This document shows positions 43,397 to 52,309 of a stretch of 64,000 nt of DNA, one piece after another. The stretch covers positions 373,289-437,288 of the forward strand of contig NZ_JACHNV010000003.1 of NCBI RefSeq assembly GCF_014199535.1, written 5' to 3'. The position numbers were made by a program, and so were the translations under genes. The notes under the pieces are model-generated. The model worked only from the letters and a program-made list of their open reading frames with translations, ran no database searches and was not told the origin of the DNA. Numbering within the stretch: position 1 is the stretch's first letter; each line of letters begins with the position of its first letter. This DNA is from Hymenobacter latericoloratus. Its GTDB lineage: Bacteria > Bacteroidota > Bacteroidia > Cytophagales > Hymenobacteraceae.

Positions 43397-44540
43397 GGGC
43401 TTCTTCAATCAACTCATCCAGGGCCACGGGCTGGGGCTTGATGATGGCACCGTCGCGCAGGTCCTGCACGCCTTCGTACACGATGTTGTCGCCGCTTTTC
43501 AGGCCGGTTTTCACCACGTAGAAGTCGGAGAGGCGGGTTTGGGGCTGGAAGGCGTGCTGCTTCACGCGGCCCTGCTTATCCACCATGAACACGTAGTTCT
43601 TGTCCTGAATCTCGAACACCGATTTTTGGGGTACCAGCACGGCATCTTCCACGGTATTGCTCAGGCGCACCTTGCCGCTGGCCCCGTGGCGCAGGAGCTG
43701 CTGGGGGTTGTCGAAGCGGGCGCGAAAGGCAATGGAGCCGGTGTTGGCCTGAAACTGGCTTTCCACGGTTTCCACCTTGCCCTGCACGGAGTAGATGGAG
43801 CCGTCGGCGAGCAGCAGGTGGGCCACGTTGGTGCGCCGGGCCGAGTCGCGCTTGCTTTTCTTGACGTATTCCAGGTACTCCGCCTCCGACACGTTGAAGT
43901 AGGCAAACACCGCGTGGATGTCCGAAACGGTGGTAAGCAGGGTGCCGTCCTCAATCACGCTGCCCATTTTCAGCGGAATCCGGTTGATGACGCCATCAAA
44001 CGGGGCCCGCACCAGGGTGTAGGAGAGGTGCAGGGCGGCGTTGGCCGCCGTGGACTGGGCCTGCTGAATCTCGGCCTGGGCGGCGTGGTACTTGGCCTGG
44101 GCCACTTCCAGCTCCGTCTTGGAAATGATGTTTTTGTCGGTGAGCAGCTTTACCCGTTCCAGCTCCAGGCGGGCCACGCGGGCGGCGGCCTGGGCGCTGC
44201 TCAGGGCCGCTTTGGCCCGGCTCAGGCGGCTTTTGTACTCCGTGTCGTTGATGCGGAACAGGGGCTGGCCTTTGCGCACGGCCTGGCCCTCATCTACGTA
44301 AATCTGCTCCAGAAAGCCCTCCAGCCGCGCCCGGATTTCCACGTTGCGCACCGCCTGAATATCGGCCACGTAGTCGTGGGTCAGGATGGTGTCGCGGGCC
44401 GTGAGCTGGGTGGTGGGCAAGGTCGGCGGAGCCTCCGCTTTGGTAGTTTCGGCCTGGGTATTGGCGCCACAGCCCACAAGGGCAGCCGAGGCCAGCGGGA
44501 GCAGCAGCCAGCAGAGAGGTTTCAGGAGGGCAGAAGGCAT
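43392..44540 (-). CDS. RND efflux periplasmic adaptor (AcrA/MexA type)
   Basis: The ATG at 44540 gives 382 residues with a lipoprotein signal (MPSALLKPLCWLLLPLASAA then LVGC). The membrane fusion protein order follows: barrel-sandwich half (RNVEIRARLEGFLEQIYVDEGQAVRKGQPLF), a long alpha-hairpin (KAALSSAQAAARVARLELERVK), return strand (ALHLSYTLVRAPFDGVINR), and beta-barrel plus membrane-proximal domain. It links pump and outer-membrane channel. It is 125 bases before the pump gene, with a perfect hairpin in between. An upstream ATG 45 bases earlier was rejected because it breaks the signal peptide. Confidence 0.9.
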   Translation of the reverse strand: MPSALLKPLCWLLLPLASAALVGCGANTQAETTKAEAPPTLPTTQLTARDTILTHDYVADIQAVRNVEIRARLEGFLEQIYVDEGQAVRKGQPLFRINDTEYKSRLSRAKAALSSAQAAARVARLELERVKLLTDKNIISKTELEVAQAKYHAAQAEIQQAQSTAANAALHLSYTLVRAPFDGVINRIPLKMGSVIEDGTLLTTVSDIHAVFAYFNVSEAEYLEYVKKSKRDSARRTNVAHLLLADGSIYSVQGKVETVESQFQANTGSIAFRARFDNPQQLLRHGASGKVRLSNTVEDAVLVPQKSVFEIQDKNYVFMVDKQGRVKQHAFQPQTRLSDFYVVKTGLKSGDNIVYEGVQDLRDGAIIKPQPVALDELIEEAR

Positions 44541-44648
44541 AGGAAGGGGCTGAGGAAAAACGCAGGTAGAGAGCTTACCCGGCAAAACTCACCCGCCGGT
44601 ATTAAAGCGAGGTGAGGCGGAGATTAAAAAATATTAAAAGCTAAAGTT

Positions 44649-44978
44649 TTACACGTAAGCTGTGCGGCAGGCGTCTTCGCCGCGCCGGCAGGCCTCGGTG
44701 CATACCCGGTGGTAGTCGGTGGCAAACTGGGTGCACTCGTTGGCACAGGCCCGGCAGAGCTCGGCGCACTCGCGCAGCAGGTACACGGCGTGCTCCGCCT
44801 CGCGGGCCACGAAGGCAGCGGCCAGGCGGCACAAATCGGCGCAGTCGCGGCTGAGCTGGAGGCTGCGGAGCTGGTGGGGGGTAGCGGCCAGATTGGTTAG
44901 GCCGAGGGCGGCGCAGTTGTCGCAGGCGGCGGCGCAGAGGGACAGGGCGTTGAGGACGTGTTGTTGGCGAGGAAGCAT
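44649..44978 (-). CDS. Cys-rich four-helix bundle copper-binding protein (Csp/DUF326)
   Basis: The 109-residue protein has Cys residues spaced as in copper storage proteins: CAAACDNC (15-22), CADLC (46-50), CAELCRACANEC (71-82), CTEAC (93-97) and C104. These would line the core of a four-helix bundle and bind many Cu(I) ions. No signal peptide is present, so the protein is cytoplasmic (Csp3-like). It lies 108 bases upstream of the efflux operon on the same strand; a functional link to metal stress is possible but not shown. Confidence 0.85.
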   Translation of the reverse strand: MLPRQQHVLNALSLCAAACDNCAALGLTNLAATPHQLRSLQLSRDCADLCRLAAAFVAREAEHAVYLLRECAELCRACANECTQFATDYHRVCTEACRRGEDACRTAYV

Positions 44979-44994
44979 GAAGCAGAACGAAATG

Positions 44995-45017
44995 CAAAAA
45001 GCCGCTCAGGAGCGGCT
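44995..45017 (-). terminator. Terminator after the small membrane protein gene
   Basis: AGCCGCT and AGCGGCT pair around CAGG, followed by TTTTTG on the minus strand. It separates the small membrane protein from the Cys-rich gene. Confidence 0.7.
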
Positions 45018-45028
45018 AACGGGCCCAG

Positions 45029-45304
45029 TCAGGGCCTGTTCAGAGCAGAAGCAGTTGAAAGAGAATCAGGCGTAGAGGGGTGGCCCGCCCGGCACTCGGC
45101 CAGCGCGCGGCGCACCTGCTGGAGCTCTACCTCCGTAACCAGCTCGGGCAGTTGCGAGTCCAGCTGGTAATCGGCCGCCGGGTATTCCGGCCCCTGAAAT
45201 AACAGGTAGAGGTTCAGGCCCGTGGAGAGCAGCAGCGTACCCAGCAGCAGCCAGAACAGCAGCCGGTTACGCGAGGCGGAAGATGAAACGGGAAGTCCAG
45301 CCAT
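45029..45304 (-). CDS. Small single-pass membrane protein
   Basis: The ATG at 45304 gives 91 residues. One membrane helix (LLFWLLLGTLLLSTGLNLYLL, about 15-35) is followed by an acidic periplasmic helix (LPELVTEVELQQVRRALAEC). The sequence resembles no family I know. Its neighbour downstream is the Csp-like gene and upstream, divergent, is the methyltransferase regulator. The single Cys after the helix (ALAEC) could bind metal, as speculation only. Confidence 0.55.
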   Translation of the reverse strand: MAGLPVSSSASRNRLLFWLLLGTLLLSTGLNLYLLFQGPEYPAADYQLDSQLPELVTEVELQQVRRALAECRAGHPSTPDSLSTASALNRP

Positions 45305-45502
45305 GGCGCAAAGCACCCCCGGCGAGATTAAAACGGTATGAGAAACGAATTAGAAGATGTTAGAAGGCGGCGGCCTGAAGTAAAAACCGCGCCGCCTGGC
45401 CGCCGCCCTACCCCCGCCCGCGCCGCAACTGCGCAAGATCCGGATTGAACCGGGCCCGAGGGGTAGGTACTTTTGCCGGATACCCTCCAACCGCTGCCCG
45501 CT

Positions 45503-46387
45503 ATGTCTTCTGCCCAAGCCGATCTGGATTACGCCCGCGTGGAGCAGGCCATTGCCTACATTGCCCGGCACTTCACCGCCCACCCGACCCTGAACGAAAT
45601 TGCCGCCCACGTTCACCTGAGTCCGTTTCACTTTACCCGCCTGTTCACGCGCTGGGCCGGTACCAGCCCCCAGCGGTTTCTGCGCTTTCTGACCAAGGAA
45701 TACGCCCGGCAGGTGCTCCTGGAATCCGGCGACGCGCTAACTGCTACCTGCCAGGCCGGCTTTTCCAGCCCCAGCCGCTTCCACGACCTGTTTGTGACCT
45801 ACGAGGCCCTGACGCCGGCCGAGTACCGCGCCCAGGCCGCCGGCCTGACCATCCGTTACGGCTTCCACCCCACGCCTTTCGGGGAGTGCCTGCTCAGCCT
45901 CACCGACCGGGGCATCTGCGGCCTCACGTTTCAGGCAGTGTCAGAGCGGGAAGCCGCGCTAACCCAGCTTCGCCTCAACTGGCCCCGCGCCACCCTGCAA
46001 CTTGGGGAGGCGGAAACCAGCGCCGTAGCCCGGCAGCTATTTGCTACGGAGCCTACCGCAAAGCACTCTTTCTCAGTTCTATTGAAAGGCACCAACTTTC
46101 AGATTAAAGTGTGGGAGGCCCTGCTGCGGATTCCGGCGGGTGGGCTGGTTTCTTACCGCGACGTGGCCGCGGCCGTTGGGCAGCCACGGGCCAGCCAGGC
46201 GGTAGGCGGCGCGGTAGGGGCCAACCCCATCGGGTACCTGATTCCGTGCCATCGGGTGATTCAGCAGCACGGCGGCCCCGGCGGCTACCGGTGGGGCCTG
46301 GCCCGCAAGCAGGCGCTGCTGGGCTGGGAGGCGGCCCGCCGGGAGGCCCTGCACGGGCAGGCTGTGCCAGAGCTTGCGCTGGAATAA
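45503..46387 (+). CDS. AraC regulator-methylguanine DNA methyltransferase fusion (Ada-like)
   Basis: The ATG at 45503 gives 294 residues. Residues 10-105 are an AraC-type helix-turn-helix domain (LNEIAAHVHLSPFHFTRLFTRW, CQAGFSSPSRFHDLF). Residues 120-210 are the methyltransferase N-terminal segment and 210-290 the catalytic domain with Cys249 in IPCHRV, after FQIKVWEALLRIP and ASQAVGGAVGANP. It repairs O6-methylguanine by taking the methyl group onto Cys249. Unlike E. coli Ada, the zinc-binding Cys4 N-terminal domain that senses methylphosphotriesters is missing, so the activating signal must differ. Confidence 0.9.
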   Translation: MSSAQADLDYARVEQAIAYIARHFTAHPTLNEIAAHVHLSPFHFTRLFTRWAGTSPQRFLRFLTKEYARQVLLESGDALTATCQAGFSSPSRFHDLFVTYEALTPAEYRAQAAGLTIRYGFHPTPFGECLLSLTDRGICGLTFQAVSEREAALTQLRLNWPRATLQLGEAETSAVARQLFATEPTAKHSFSVLLKGTNFQIKVWEALLRIPAGGLVSYRDVAAAVGQPRASQAVGGAVGANPIGYLIPCHRVIQQHGGPGGYRWGLARKQALLGWEAARREALHGQAVPELALE

Positions 46388-46389
46388 GC

Positions 46390-47769
46390 CTACCTCGACG
46401 CATCCTCGGCAGCCGGGAGCTGCACGGTGGCGGTGGTGCCCTTGTTCACTTCTGAGTGCAGCTCGATGCGGCCGCCGTGCAGGAGCACAATTTTGCGCGT
46501 CATGGGCAGGCCGATGCCGTAGCCGGGCGCGTTGGTATCGGTGCCGGCCCGGTAGAGGGGCTCGTAGATGCGGGCCAGCTCGTGGGGCTCCATGCCGATG
46601 CCCTGGTCCGTGACGCGCACCTGCACGGTTTCCGGGGAGAGGTAGCCCAGCTCTACCTGTACCTCCTGGTGCGAGTATTTGCAGGCATTGTCCAGCAGGT
46701 TGAGCAGGGCGGTGGTGAGCAGCTGGGCGTTGCCGCGCACCATAAACATGTCTTCTACCTCGGGCGGGAGCAGGCCGAAGTGAAGCTTGAGCGCCCGGCC
46801 GGGGTAGCGGGCCTGGCACGAGGTCATGGCCTGGGTCAGGCACTCATCCAGCCGCACCGGGTCGCGGCGCAGGGAGGCATCCGTCACCTTAGCCAGGCTG
46901 AGCAGCCCGTTGGTCAGCTCAATGAGCTTCTTGATTTCCTCGGTGGCCGAACTGATGCTGCGCTTGGCTTCCGCCAGGTCGGTATCGTAAGTGTAGGCCG
47001 TTTCCAGCGTGCCCAGCACCGAGGCCAGGGGCGTGCGCAGCTCGTGAGAAGCGTTGCTCAGAAAGCTTTTCTGCGACTCAAACGCCTGCTCCACGCCGCC
47101 CAGCATGTGGTTGAAGGTGCGCGCCAGCTGGGCAATTTCGTCGGTGCCGTTACCCTCGTCCACCCGCGCATTCAGGCGCGAAGCCGTGATGCGCTCCACC
47201 TGCCCGATGATGCGCGAAATCGGCTTCAACGACTCTTCCGCGAAGTACCAGCCGGCCAGAATAATGAGCACCAGCGCCCCCAGGTTGGCGGCCAGCAGAA
47301 TCAGGCCCAGCTTTTCCAGCTGCCGGTGCCCGAAGTCGTCGTGGCCGGCCGCGAAAATCCAGTACGGCTGCCCGTTGCGCTCATAATACAGCCCAATGGA
47401 TTCCAGCGGCCCATCCCTGAACTGTACCGGCCGGTTGGGCCGGATCCGCTCCAGGTAGTAGGAATTGAGCTTCTGGCTGAGGCCATCGGCACTGGTGTAG
47501 ATGAGGTGCTGGCCGGGGCCGTAGATGCTGACCTGCTCGTGGGGCACCGTGAACAGGTCGCGCCGGTGCATGGTGCGCAGCAGCTCGTGGTTCAGGCTGT
47601 CGTGGCGCACCAGCACGCGGGCCGTCATGGTAGCCTTGCCCGCCAGGCGGTTGATAAAGCGCTGCTCCCGGTTAGTGGCCTGAAAAGAGTAGATAAAAAT
47701 GGAAAAGCACAGCTGAATGCCCACTACCAGCAGGGTAAAGCGCAGAATCAGCTTGTTGCGGATGAGCAT
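46390..47769 (-). CDS. Two-component sensor histidine kinase (HAMP)
   Basis: The 459-residue protein has TM1 at about 8-28, a periplasmic sensor of about 120 residues, TM2 near 155-178, HAMP (LKPISRIIGQVERIT), HisKA with the phospho-accepting His242 in SNASHELRTPLASVLG, and a HATPase region (LLDNACKYSHQEVQVELG, VRVTDQGIGM, GYGIGLPMTRKIV). It resembles CusS/QseC-type kinases that sense metals or envelope stress. It ends next to the convergent methyltransferase gene (3 bases apart). Partner: the response regulator upstream. Confidence 0.88.
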   Translation of the reverse strand: MLIRNKLILRFTLLVVGIQLCFSIFIYSFQATNREQRFINRLAGKATMTARVLVRHDSLNHELLRTMHRRDLFTVPHEQVSIYGPGQHLIYTSADGLSQKLNSYYLERIRPNRPVQFRDGPLESIGLYYERNGQPYWIFAAGHDDFGHRQLEKLGLILLAANLGALVLIILAGWYFAEESLKPISRIIGQVERITASRLNARVDEGNGTDEIAQLARTFNHMLGGVEQAFESQKSFLSNASHELRTPLASVLGTLETAYTYDTDLAEAKRSISSATEEIKKLIELTNGLLSLAKVTDASLRRDPVRLDECLTQAMTSCQARYPGRALKLHFGLLPPEVEDMFMVRGNAQLLTTALLNLLDNACKYSHQEVQVELGYLSPETVQVRVTDQGIGMEPHELARIYEPLYRAGTDTNAPGYGIGLPMTRKIVLLHGGRIELHSEVNKGTTATVQLPAAEDASR

Positions 47770-47814
47770 GGGAGAAAGTGAATGAGTAAGTAAGTGAGTG
47801 ATGTTATAAAATGT

Positions 47815-47923
47815 CTGTCATCCTGAGCGGGAGCGAAGGACCTTATCACGCGAGAACAGTGGTCATCGTAGTGTAATGAGGTCCTTCGTCGCCGCCTCAT
47901 ACGCGGAATGCTCAGGATGCCAG
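47815..47923. repeat. Imperfect inverted repeat between response regulator and kinase
   Basis: CTGTCATCCTGAGC at 47815 faces GCTCAGGATGCCAG at 47910, and GAGCGAAGGACCTTA faces TAATGAGGTCCTTCGTC. It sits in the 219-base gap that divides the two-component pair, which is usually only a few bases. Confidence 0.75.
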
Positions 47924-47988
47924 GTGGGAGTCGTTAGGTCAGGAGGACGAAAACTCACTCAATCACTCATTCGCTCATTCACCACCTC

Positions 47989-48666
47989 CTACCCCTCGCG
48001 CAGCACGTAGCCCATGCCCACCACCGTGTGAATCAGCTTGGTATCGTAGCCCTTATCCAGCTTCTTGCGCAGGTAGCTCACGTACACGTCGATGACGTTG
48101 GTGTTCGTGTCGAAGTTGAGCTCCCAGACCTTCTCGGCAATATCCACGCGGGAAATGATTTTGCCCCGGTTCAGCAGCAGGTATTCCAGTAGGGCGTATT
48201 CCTTGGTGGTTAGGTCGATGCGCTGGCCGGCGCGGGTCACGGTTTTAGAGTCGAGGTTGAGCTCCAGGTCGGCAATGCGGAGCACCTGCTTCACGGCGGC
48301 GCCTTCGGTGTGGCGGCGGGTGAGCACCCGCGCCCGCAGCAGCAGTTCCTTAAACTCAAAGGGTTTGACGAGGTAGTCGTCGGCCCCGGCTTCAAAGCCA
48401 GTCACCTTATCGTCGAGGCTGTCGAGGGCCGTGAGCAGCAGCACCGGAACGTGGGCATCCTGGGCCCGAATCAGCCGGCACAGCTCGAAGCCGTTTACGT
48501 AGGGCAGGTTCACGTCGAGAATAGCTAAATCGTAGCGCTGTTGCTGGGCCAGAGACTGGCCCATGCGCCCATCGAAGGCCACTTCAATTTCGTAGCCCTC
48601 GTTCTCGAAGCCTTTTTTTACGAAGGAGGCCAGCTTGGGCTCGTCCTCCACCAAGAGTATTTTCAT
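47989..48666 (-). CDS. OmpR-family response regulator
   Basis: The ATG at 48666 (MKILLVEDEPKLASFVKKGF) gives 225 residues: a receiver domain with acidic D8-E9 type pocket, phosphorylation site Asp51 (ILDVNLPYVNG) and Lys in LVKPFEFKELLLR, then a winged-helix DNA-binding domain (LTTKEYALLEYLLLNRGKIISR, TNVIDVYVSYLRKKLD). CusR/QseB-like. The gene lies upstream of the kinase on the same strand, with an inverted repeat between. Nearby efflux and Cys-rich copper-binding genes are possible targets, as inference. Confidence 0.92.
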   Translation of the reverse strand: MKILLVEDEPKLASFVKKGFENEGYEIEVAFDGRMGQSLAQQQRYDLAILDVNLPYVNGFELCRLIRAQDAHVPVLLLTALDSLDDKVTGFEAGADDYLVKPFEFKELLLRARVLTRRHTEGAAVKQVLRIADLELNLDSKTVTRAGQRIDLTTKEYALLEYLLLNRGKIISRVDIAEKVWELNFDTNTNVIDVYVSYLRKKLDKGYDTKLIHTVVGMGYVLREG

Positions 48667-48757
48667 GCAGTATGCAAGGTAAGGGGTAGCCGCGCGAAGC
48701 GGAAACCTAGCAGGTGCTGCTTCCGGCACTTCGCGTTGCTACCCCCATCATACGCAT

Positions 48758-48812
48758 AAAAGGTGGGGTCTGCCGAATCCCTCTTACCGGCTTCAGCAGG
48801 CCCCACCTTTTT
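48758..48812 (-). terminator. Terminator between fusion-kinase gene and response regulator gene
   Basis: AAAGGTGGGGTCTGC pairs with GCAGGCCCCACCTTT (one bulged base) around a 23-base loop, with A/T runs on both sides. It lies about 120 bases past the fusion gene and is bidirectional in form. Confidence 0.65.
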
Positions 48813-48859
48813 TAGGTAGTTAATCAACTAACCTCCGTTGATGAATACAAAGAATTAAA

Positions 48860-48900
48860 GCTAGTTCCCCTCCTCAGAGGAGGAGGGGAACTAGCTCTAG
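48860..48900. repeat. CTAGTTCCCCTCC inverted repeat
   Basis: CTAGTTCCCCTCCTC and GAGGAGGGGAACTAG face each other with almost no loop. The same CTAGTTCCCCTCC element forms the ends of the larger hairpins near 52310 and 59917. Confidence 0.8.
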
Positions 48901-48929
48901 CTGCACAGTTTGCAATTTAGATTAACACG

Positions 48930-51900
48930 TTACTCGAACTGCGCCAGCGAGGCCACATGGTCTTTGCTGCCATCTGTTACCCAGGCATCAAGCTGAGCAG
49001 GGTCCTTCATCTGCTGGCCGCGGCTGCGGGGCACCACCAGGTAGCCACAGCGTACATCTGAGAGAGCCGACATATCACTCCAGAGCTTCTCAATTTGCGC
49101 CACGGGGTAGATGTCTTCCTGGCCGTGGCCCCAGCGGTACTTCACGTCCTTGATAGTTACGTAGGTTGGGATGCGCTGGGCTACGCTGCGCACGGCGCGG
49201 GCCAGCTGGGCCTCATCGCCCTGTTGCAGATCCTGGCGGGTGAGGCCGAAGAGTTCCAGCAGCGCGTCCACCTGAATCCAGGTGGTCATGGTGTTGTAGT
49301 AGCTTAGGCCCAGCTCGTCTTCCTCGTGGGGTTGGGCCAGTCCTTCCAGCAAACGTACCTGACCGTTTACACGGGCTAGTCCACCCCCGCGGTCCTCAAT
49401 GCGGCGCGGAATTACCTCAAATGTCAGCACGTTGCGCGAGGCCAGGTGGTAGCCCAGGGCCGCGGCGTGCACGTCGGCCCCCAGCGTGTCGATGTTGTGA
49501 AGCATGATGGTTTCCACCTGAGGCTGCTCGCGCAGGAGCTGGGCCAGGGTGCCATTCCGCAGCAGGTTCGACACCTCGTACCAGTGGCCCAGGGGCGAGA
49601 AGCGTTGGGCGGCAATGTTGTCGACGTAGTCGGTGCCTTCGCCTTTGCCTTTGGCCCAGGCAATCATACTACCCCGCACCGCGTCGCGCACCTTCTGCTT
49701 ATTCTCGTCGAGGGTTTCCTGGGGCATTTCCTCCCACATAAAGCGCAAATCGCGCTCCGTGGGCACAAACCGCTGCCCAATGCTGCGGCCCGCCGAGAGG
49801 TACACCGGCCCCGAGTAGCCAAAGTTGCCGGTAGCGGCCAGCTGCTGGCGAATAGGCTCGTGGGTGAGGTAGCTGGTGGCCACCAGGTGCGGAATCACGG
49901 CCTCGTACTGCTCGGCCACGCGGCGGGTTTTGGCTAGGTGAATCTCCAGGAAGCTGCGGTGCACGCCGGCCATTTCTACGAAGGGGTTCAGGGCCTTGAT
50001 AACGCCCGCGCCCTTAGTCCAGCGGCTGCCTACCCCCGCGGCCAGGCTGAGCACGGCCACCTTGCCCGCCCGGATGGCGGCAGCGCCGGTTTTGGCGTAG
50101 TCGGCCAGGGCCTCAAACTGCACGATGTCCTGCGGCTGCACGTCCTCGATGGTGGTTTCGGCGGAGAGGCGGTTGCGCGAGAGGCCGATGCGGCCCTTCT
50201 GCAGCTCCTCCCGGATGTCTTCGTGCTGGATGTAATCGAAGCCGTTTTCCTTTTTGATCTGCTCGGCTTTCTCGTTCTCCGTGCTGCGGTTGCCCTGGGC
50301 CGTGGGGTCCGATACCTTGAACAGGTTGCTGACAATGGTGCGCAGCAGGGGGTAAGCCAGGTTGTTTTGCTCGCAGTAGGTCGTGAAAAAGTCGATTTCG
50401 GCCCGGCGGATGTAGGAAATGGTTTCCGGCTCCTGCTTCACGAGTTGCGAGACGTGAATGGCGTAGTACTGCTCCGGCATCAGGGCCTCCGGGCCCTGGT
50501 GCAGGCTGCCCCAGGAGCCGCGCTTATTGATGCTCCAATTATACACCACCGGCTCCATGGCGAAGGGTAGGGCCGCCGACAATTCCTGCTTGGTCTGGCG
50601 CAGCAACTCCAGCACCCGCAGCTTGTAGTCCTCGTACTTGTCGGGGTTCACGAACATGCCCATGCCCCCACCCGACATACCGCCCAGCATCAAGAAACCG
50701 TAGTAGTCAGCCCCAAACTCCTTCTTGGCCTTGGCAATGAGCTGCTCGGTGAAGTAGGTGGAAGCCCAGGGAATGATGGTTTTAATGGGCCCCTCGAAGT
50801 TGCGGGCCGTGTTGGCGCCCAGCTTCTGAATATCTCCCTCTCGGATGGCCGCCAGGATGTTGTCGAACACCTCGTTGGTTTGCTGGCGGGCGGCCCATTC
50901 CTGCTCGCCGCGGAGCAGGTATTTCTCGGTCACCATCTCCAGAATGGGGCCCACGTTGGAGGCCATGCCGCCGTGCATGAGCACCAGGGAGTTCATGATT
51001 TTCTCCCCGATTTCGGGGTGCACTTCCTCGCCCTCCAGCACCCGGTGGCGGGGTAGCAGCGTGCCCCGACTGATGTCGTACTCCGGGTCGCCGGGCTGGG
51101 CAAACGTGCCCTGAATGGCCTTGATGCCCGGCCACACGCCGCCGGAATCCTGCCAGCCGCCGCCCGAGCCGCCAATCCACTCGCCCAGAATAGCCCGCGA
51201 AGCCACCAAGCGCCGCTCGCTCTCGTCGAGGCCGCCGGTGAGCTGCCGGGTCTGGCCCGTGGCGCGCATCAGCAGGCTGATAATGGAGCCCAGCAGGTTG
51301 GTAGAGACGGCAAAGCGCGAGCCTTTCGGGATGTCGTTGACCTTGGTCACCAGCTCGATGCCCATGCCCGGGGCCACCATGCGGGCCAGAATATCGGGCA
51401 GGCTCTGGTTGGTGCCTTCGAAGGAGGGCGGAATCAGGCCCGAGGCAATCACGCCGGCCTTCACCAGGCTCAAGTAGTCGTTGCCGAAGTTGAACAGGTC
51501 GGCCAGGTCGTGCACGTCCTTGGTCGTGTTCAGGTCGATGCTGGTCAGGCGCAGCACCGGGTCCGGGATGACGCGCACGTAGGCGTGCAGGGGCGGCAGA
51601 ATCTCCTTGTCGCGCCCGAACACGCCCAGGTCGATGGACAGGTTGACTACCCGCGCGCCCTCGGGGTAGTCCATGCCCAGAAAGAAAATATCCGACCAGC
51701 CGCTGTGCGTCAGGTCCATGCGCACGGAGGTGCTCTCGTGCAGGATGGGGTAGAACAAACTGCCTTCCGGGCGCTGCAAGAGCTGCGGATGAATGCGGAT
51801 GGGGTGCTCTTCCTGGTGACCGACGCGGAACATCCACTGGTTGCCCTTGCTGGAGCGCACGCTCCGGCGCACTTGGTCGGCGAGGATCTGGAAGGAGAGG

Positions 51901-52265
51901 TGGTGGTAGCTTTCGGCCAGGGCGCTGAACAGGGTGGCGTTGGGGCCGTGCGCGTCCAGCTCCCGCAGGAAGGTGCTGATGGCGTGCTCAAAGCGCCGGC
52001 CCAGCAAGTCCTCGAAGCCCGCGTAGGGAATCTTGCCCACGGGCGCTACCTCCGCCGACTCCTGCAGGAAAAACCGGAAGCCGGCGTACAGGAAAAGGAT
52101 GGCCCGCACCTTGTCGTAGAGGTTGGGGGTAGCCTTCCGGAACTCGTCCAGCTCCCGCAGGTGGCGCAGCAGCTCCCGGGCCGGCAGCCCGCGGCTCAGC
52201 TCATAGAACGAGCGGTTGCGCGCCGCCGGGTCCGGGGAGGTAATGGTATCGATGAATGCATTCAT
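48930..52265 (-). CDS. GHMP kinase-nucleotidyltransferase fusion (FKP-like logic, reversed order)
   Basis: The 1111-residue protein appears to join two enzymes. Residues 180-560 resemble the sugar kinase half of fucokinase/GDP-fucose pyrophosphorylase: RMDLTHSGWSDI (183-192, the substrate-binding region), VTKVNDIPKGSRFAVSTNLL (307-325, the GHMP motif 2 position), GGGWQDSGGVWPGIKAI (368-384) and LGGMSGGGMGMFV (527-539, motif 3). Residues 735-1111 look like a type I UDP-sugar pyrophosphorylase with LAAGVGSRWTKGAGVIKALNP (741-761) as the nucleotide loop. In FKP the order is the reverse. It probably converts a free sugar to a nucleotide sugar for surface polysaccharides. The actual sugar is unknown, and motif 2 is divergent, so kinase activity is not certain. 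Confidence 0.65.
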   Translation of the reverse strand: MNAFIDTITSPDPAARNRSFYELSRGLPARELLRHLRELDEFRKATPNLYDKVRAILFLYAGFRFFLQESAEVAPVGKIPYAGFEDLLGRRFEHAISTFLRELDAHGPNATLFSALAESYHHLSFQILADQVRRSVRSSKGNQWMFRVGHQEEHPIRIHPQLLQRPEGSLFYPILHESTSVRMDLTHSGWSDIFFLGMDYPEGARVVNLSIDLGVFGRDKEILPPLHAYVRVIPDPVLRLTSIDLNTTKDVHDLADLFNFGNDYLSLVKAGVIASGLIPPSFEGTNQSLPDILARMVAPGMGIELVTKVNDIPKGSRFAVSTNLLGSIISLLMRATGQTRQLTGGLDESERRLVASRAILGEWIGGSGGGWQDSGGVWPGIKAIQGTFAQPGDPEYDISRGTLLPRHRVLEGEEVHPEIGEKIMNSLVLMHGGMASNVGPILEMVTEKYLLRGEQEWAARQQTNEVFDNILAAIREGDIQKLGANTARNFEGPIKTIIPWASTYFTEQLIAKAKKEFGADYYGFLMLGGMSGGGMGMFVNPDKYEDYKLRVLELLRQTKQELSAALPFAMEPVVYNWSINKRGSWGSLHQGPEALMPEQYYAIHVSQLVKQEPETISYIRRAEIDFFTTYCEQNNLAYPLLRTIVSNLFKVSDPTAQGNRSTENEKAEQIKKENGFDYIQHEDIREELQKGRIGLSRNRLSAETTIEDVQPQDIVQFEALADYAKTGAAAIRAGKVAVLSLAAGVGSRWTKGAGVIKALNPFVEMAGVHRSFLEIHLAKTRRVAEQYEAVIPHLVATSYLTHEPIRQQLAATGNFGYSGPVYLSAGRSIGQRFVPTERDLRFMWEEMPQETLDENKQKVRDAVRGSMIAWAKGKGEGTDYVDNIAAQRFSPLGHWYEVSNLLRNGTLAQLLREQPQVETIMLHNIDTLGADVHAAALGYHLASRNVLTFEVIPRRIEDRGGGLARVNGQVRLLEGLAQPHEEDELGLSYYNTMTTWIQVDALLELFGLTRQDLQQGDEAQLARAVRSVAQRIPTYVTIKDVKYRWGHGQEDIYPVAQIEKLWSDMSALSDVRCGYLVVPRSRGQQMKDPAQLDAWVTDGSKDHVASLAQFE

Positions 52266-52309
52266 GCGGATGCGTGATTTTTATGGCGCGTATCCTCGGG
52301 TAGGAGTGG

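Noticed and set aside
46456..47781. 441-codon open frame antisense to the histidine kinase
   Set aside because: The kinase frame carries all expected motifs; the antisense product has none.
50782..51837. 351-codon frame on the same strand as the GHMP fusion, other frame
   Set aside because: Arg/Pro/Ala-rich product typical of a shifted frame within a high-GC gene.
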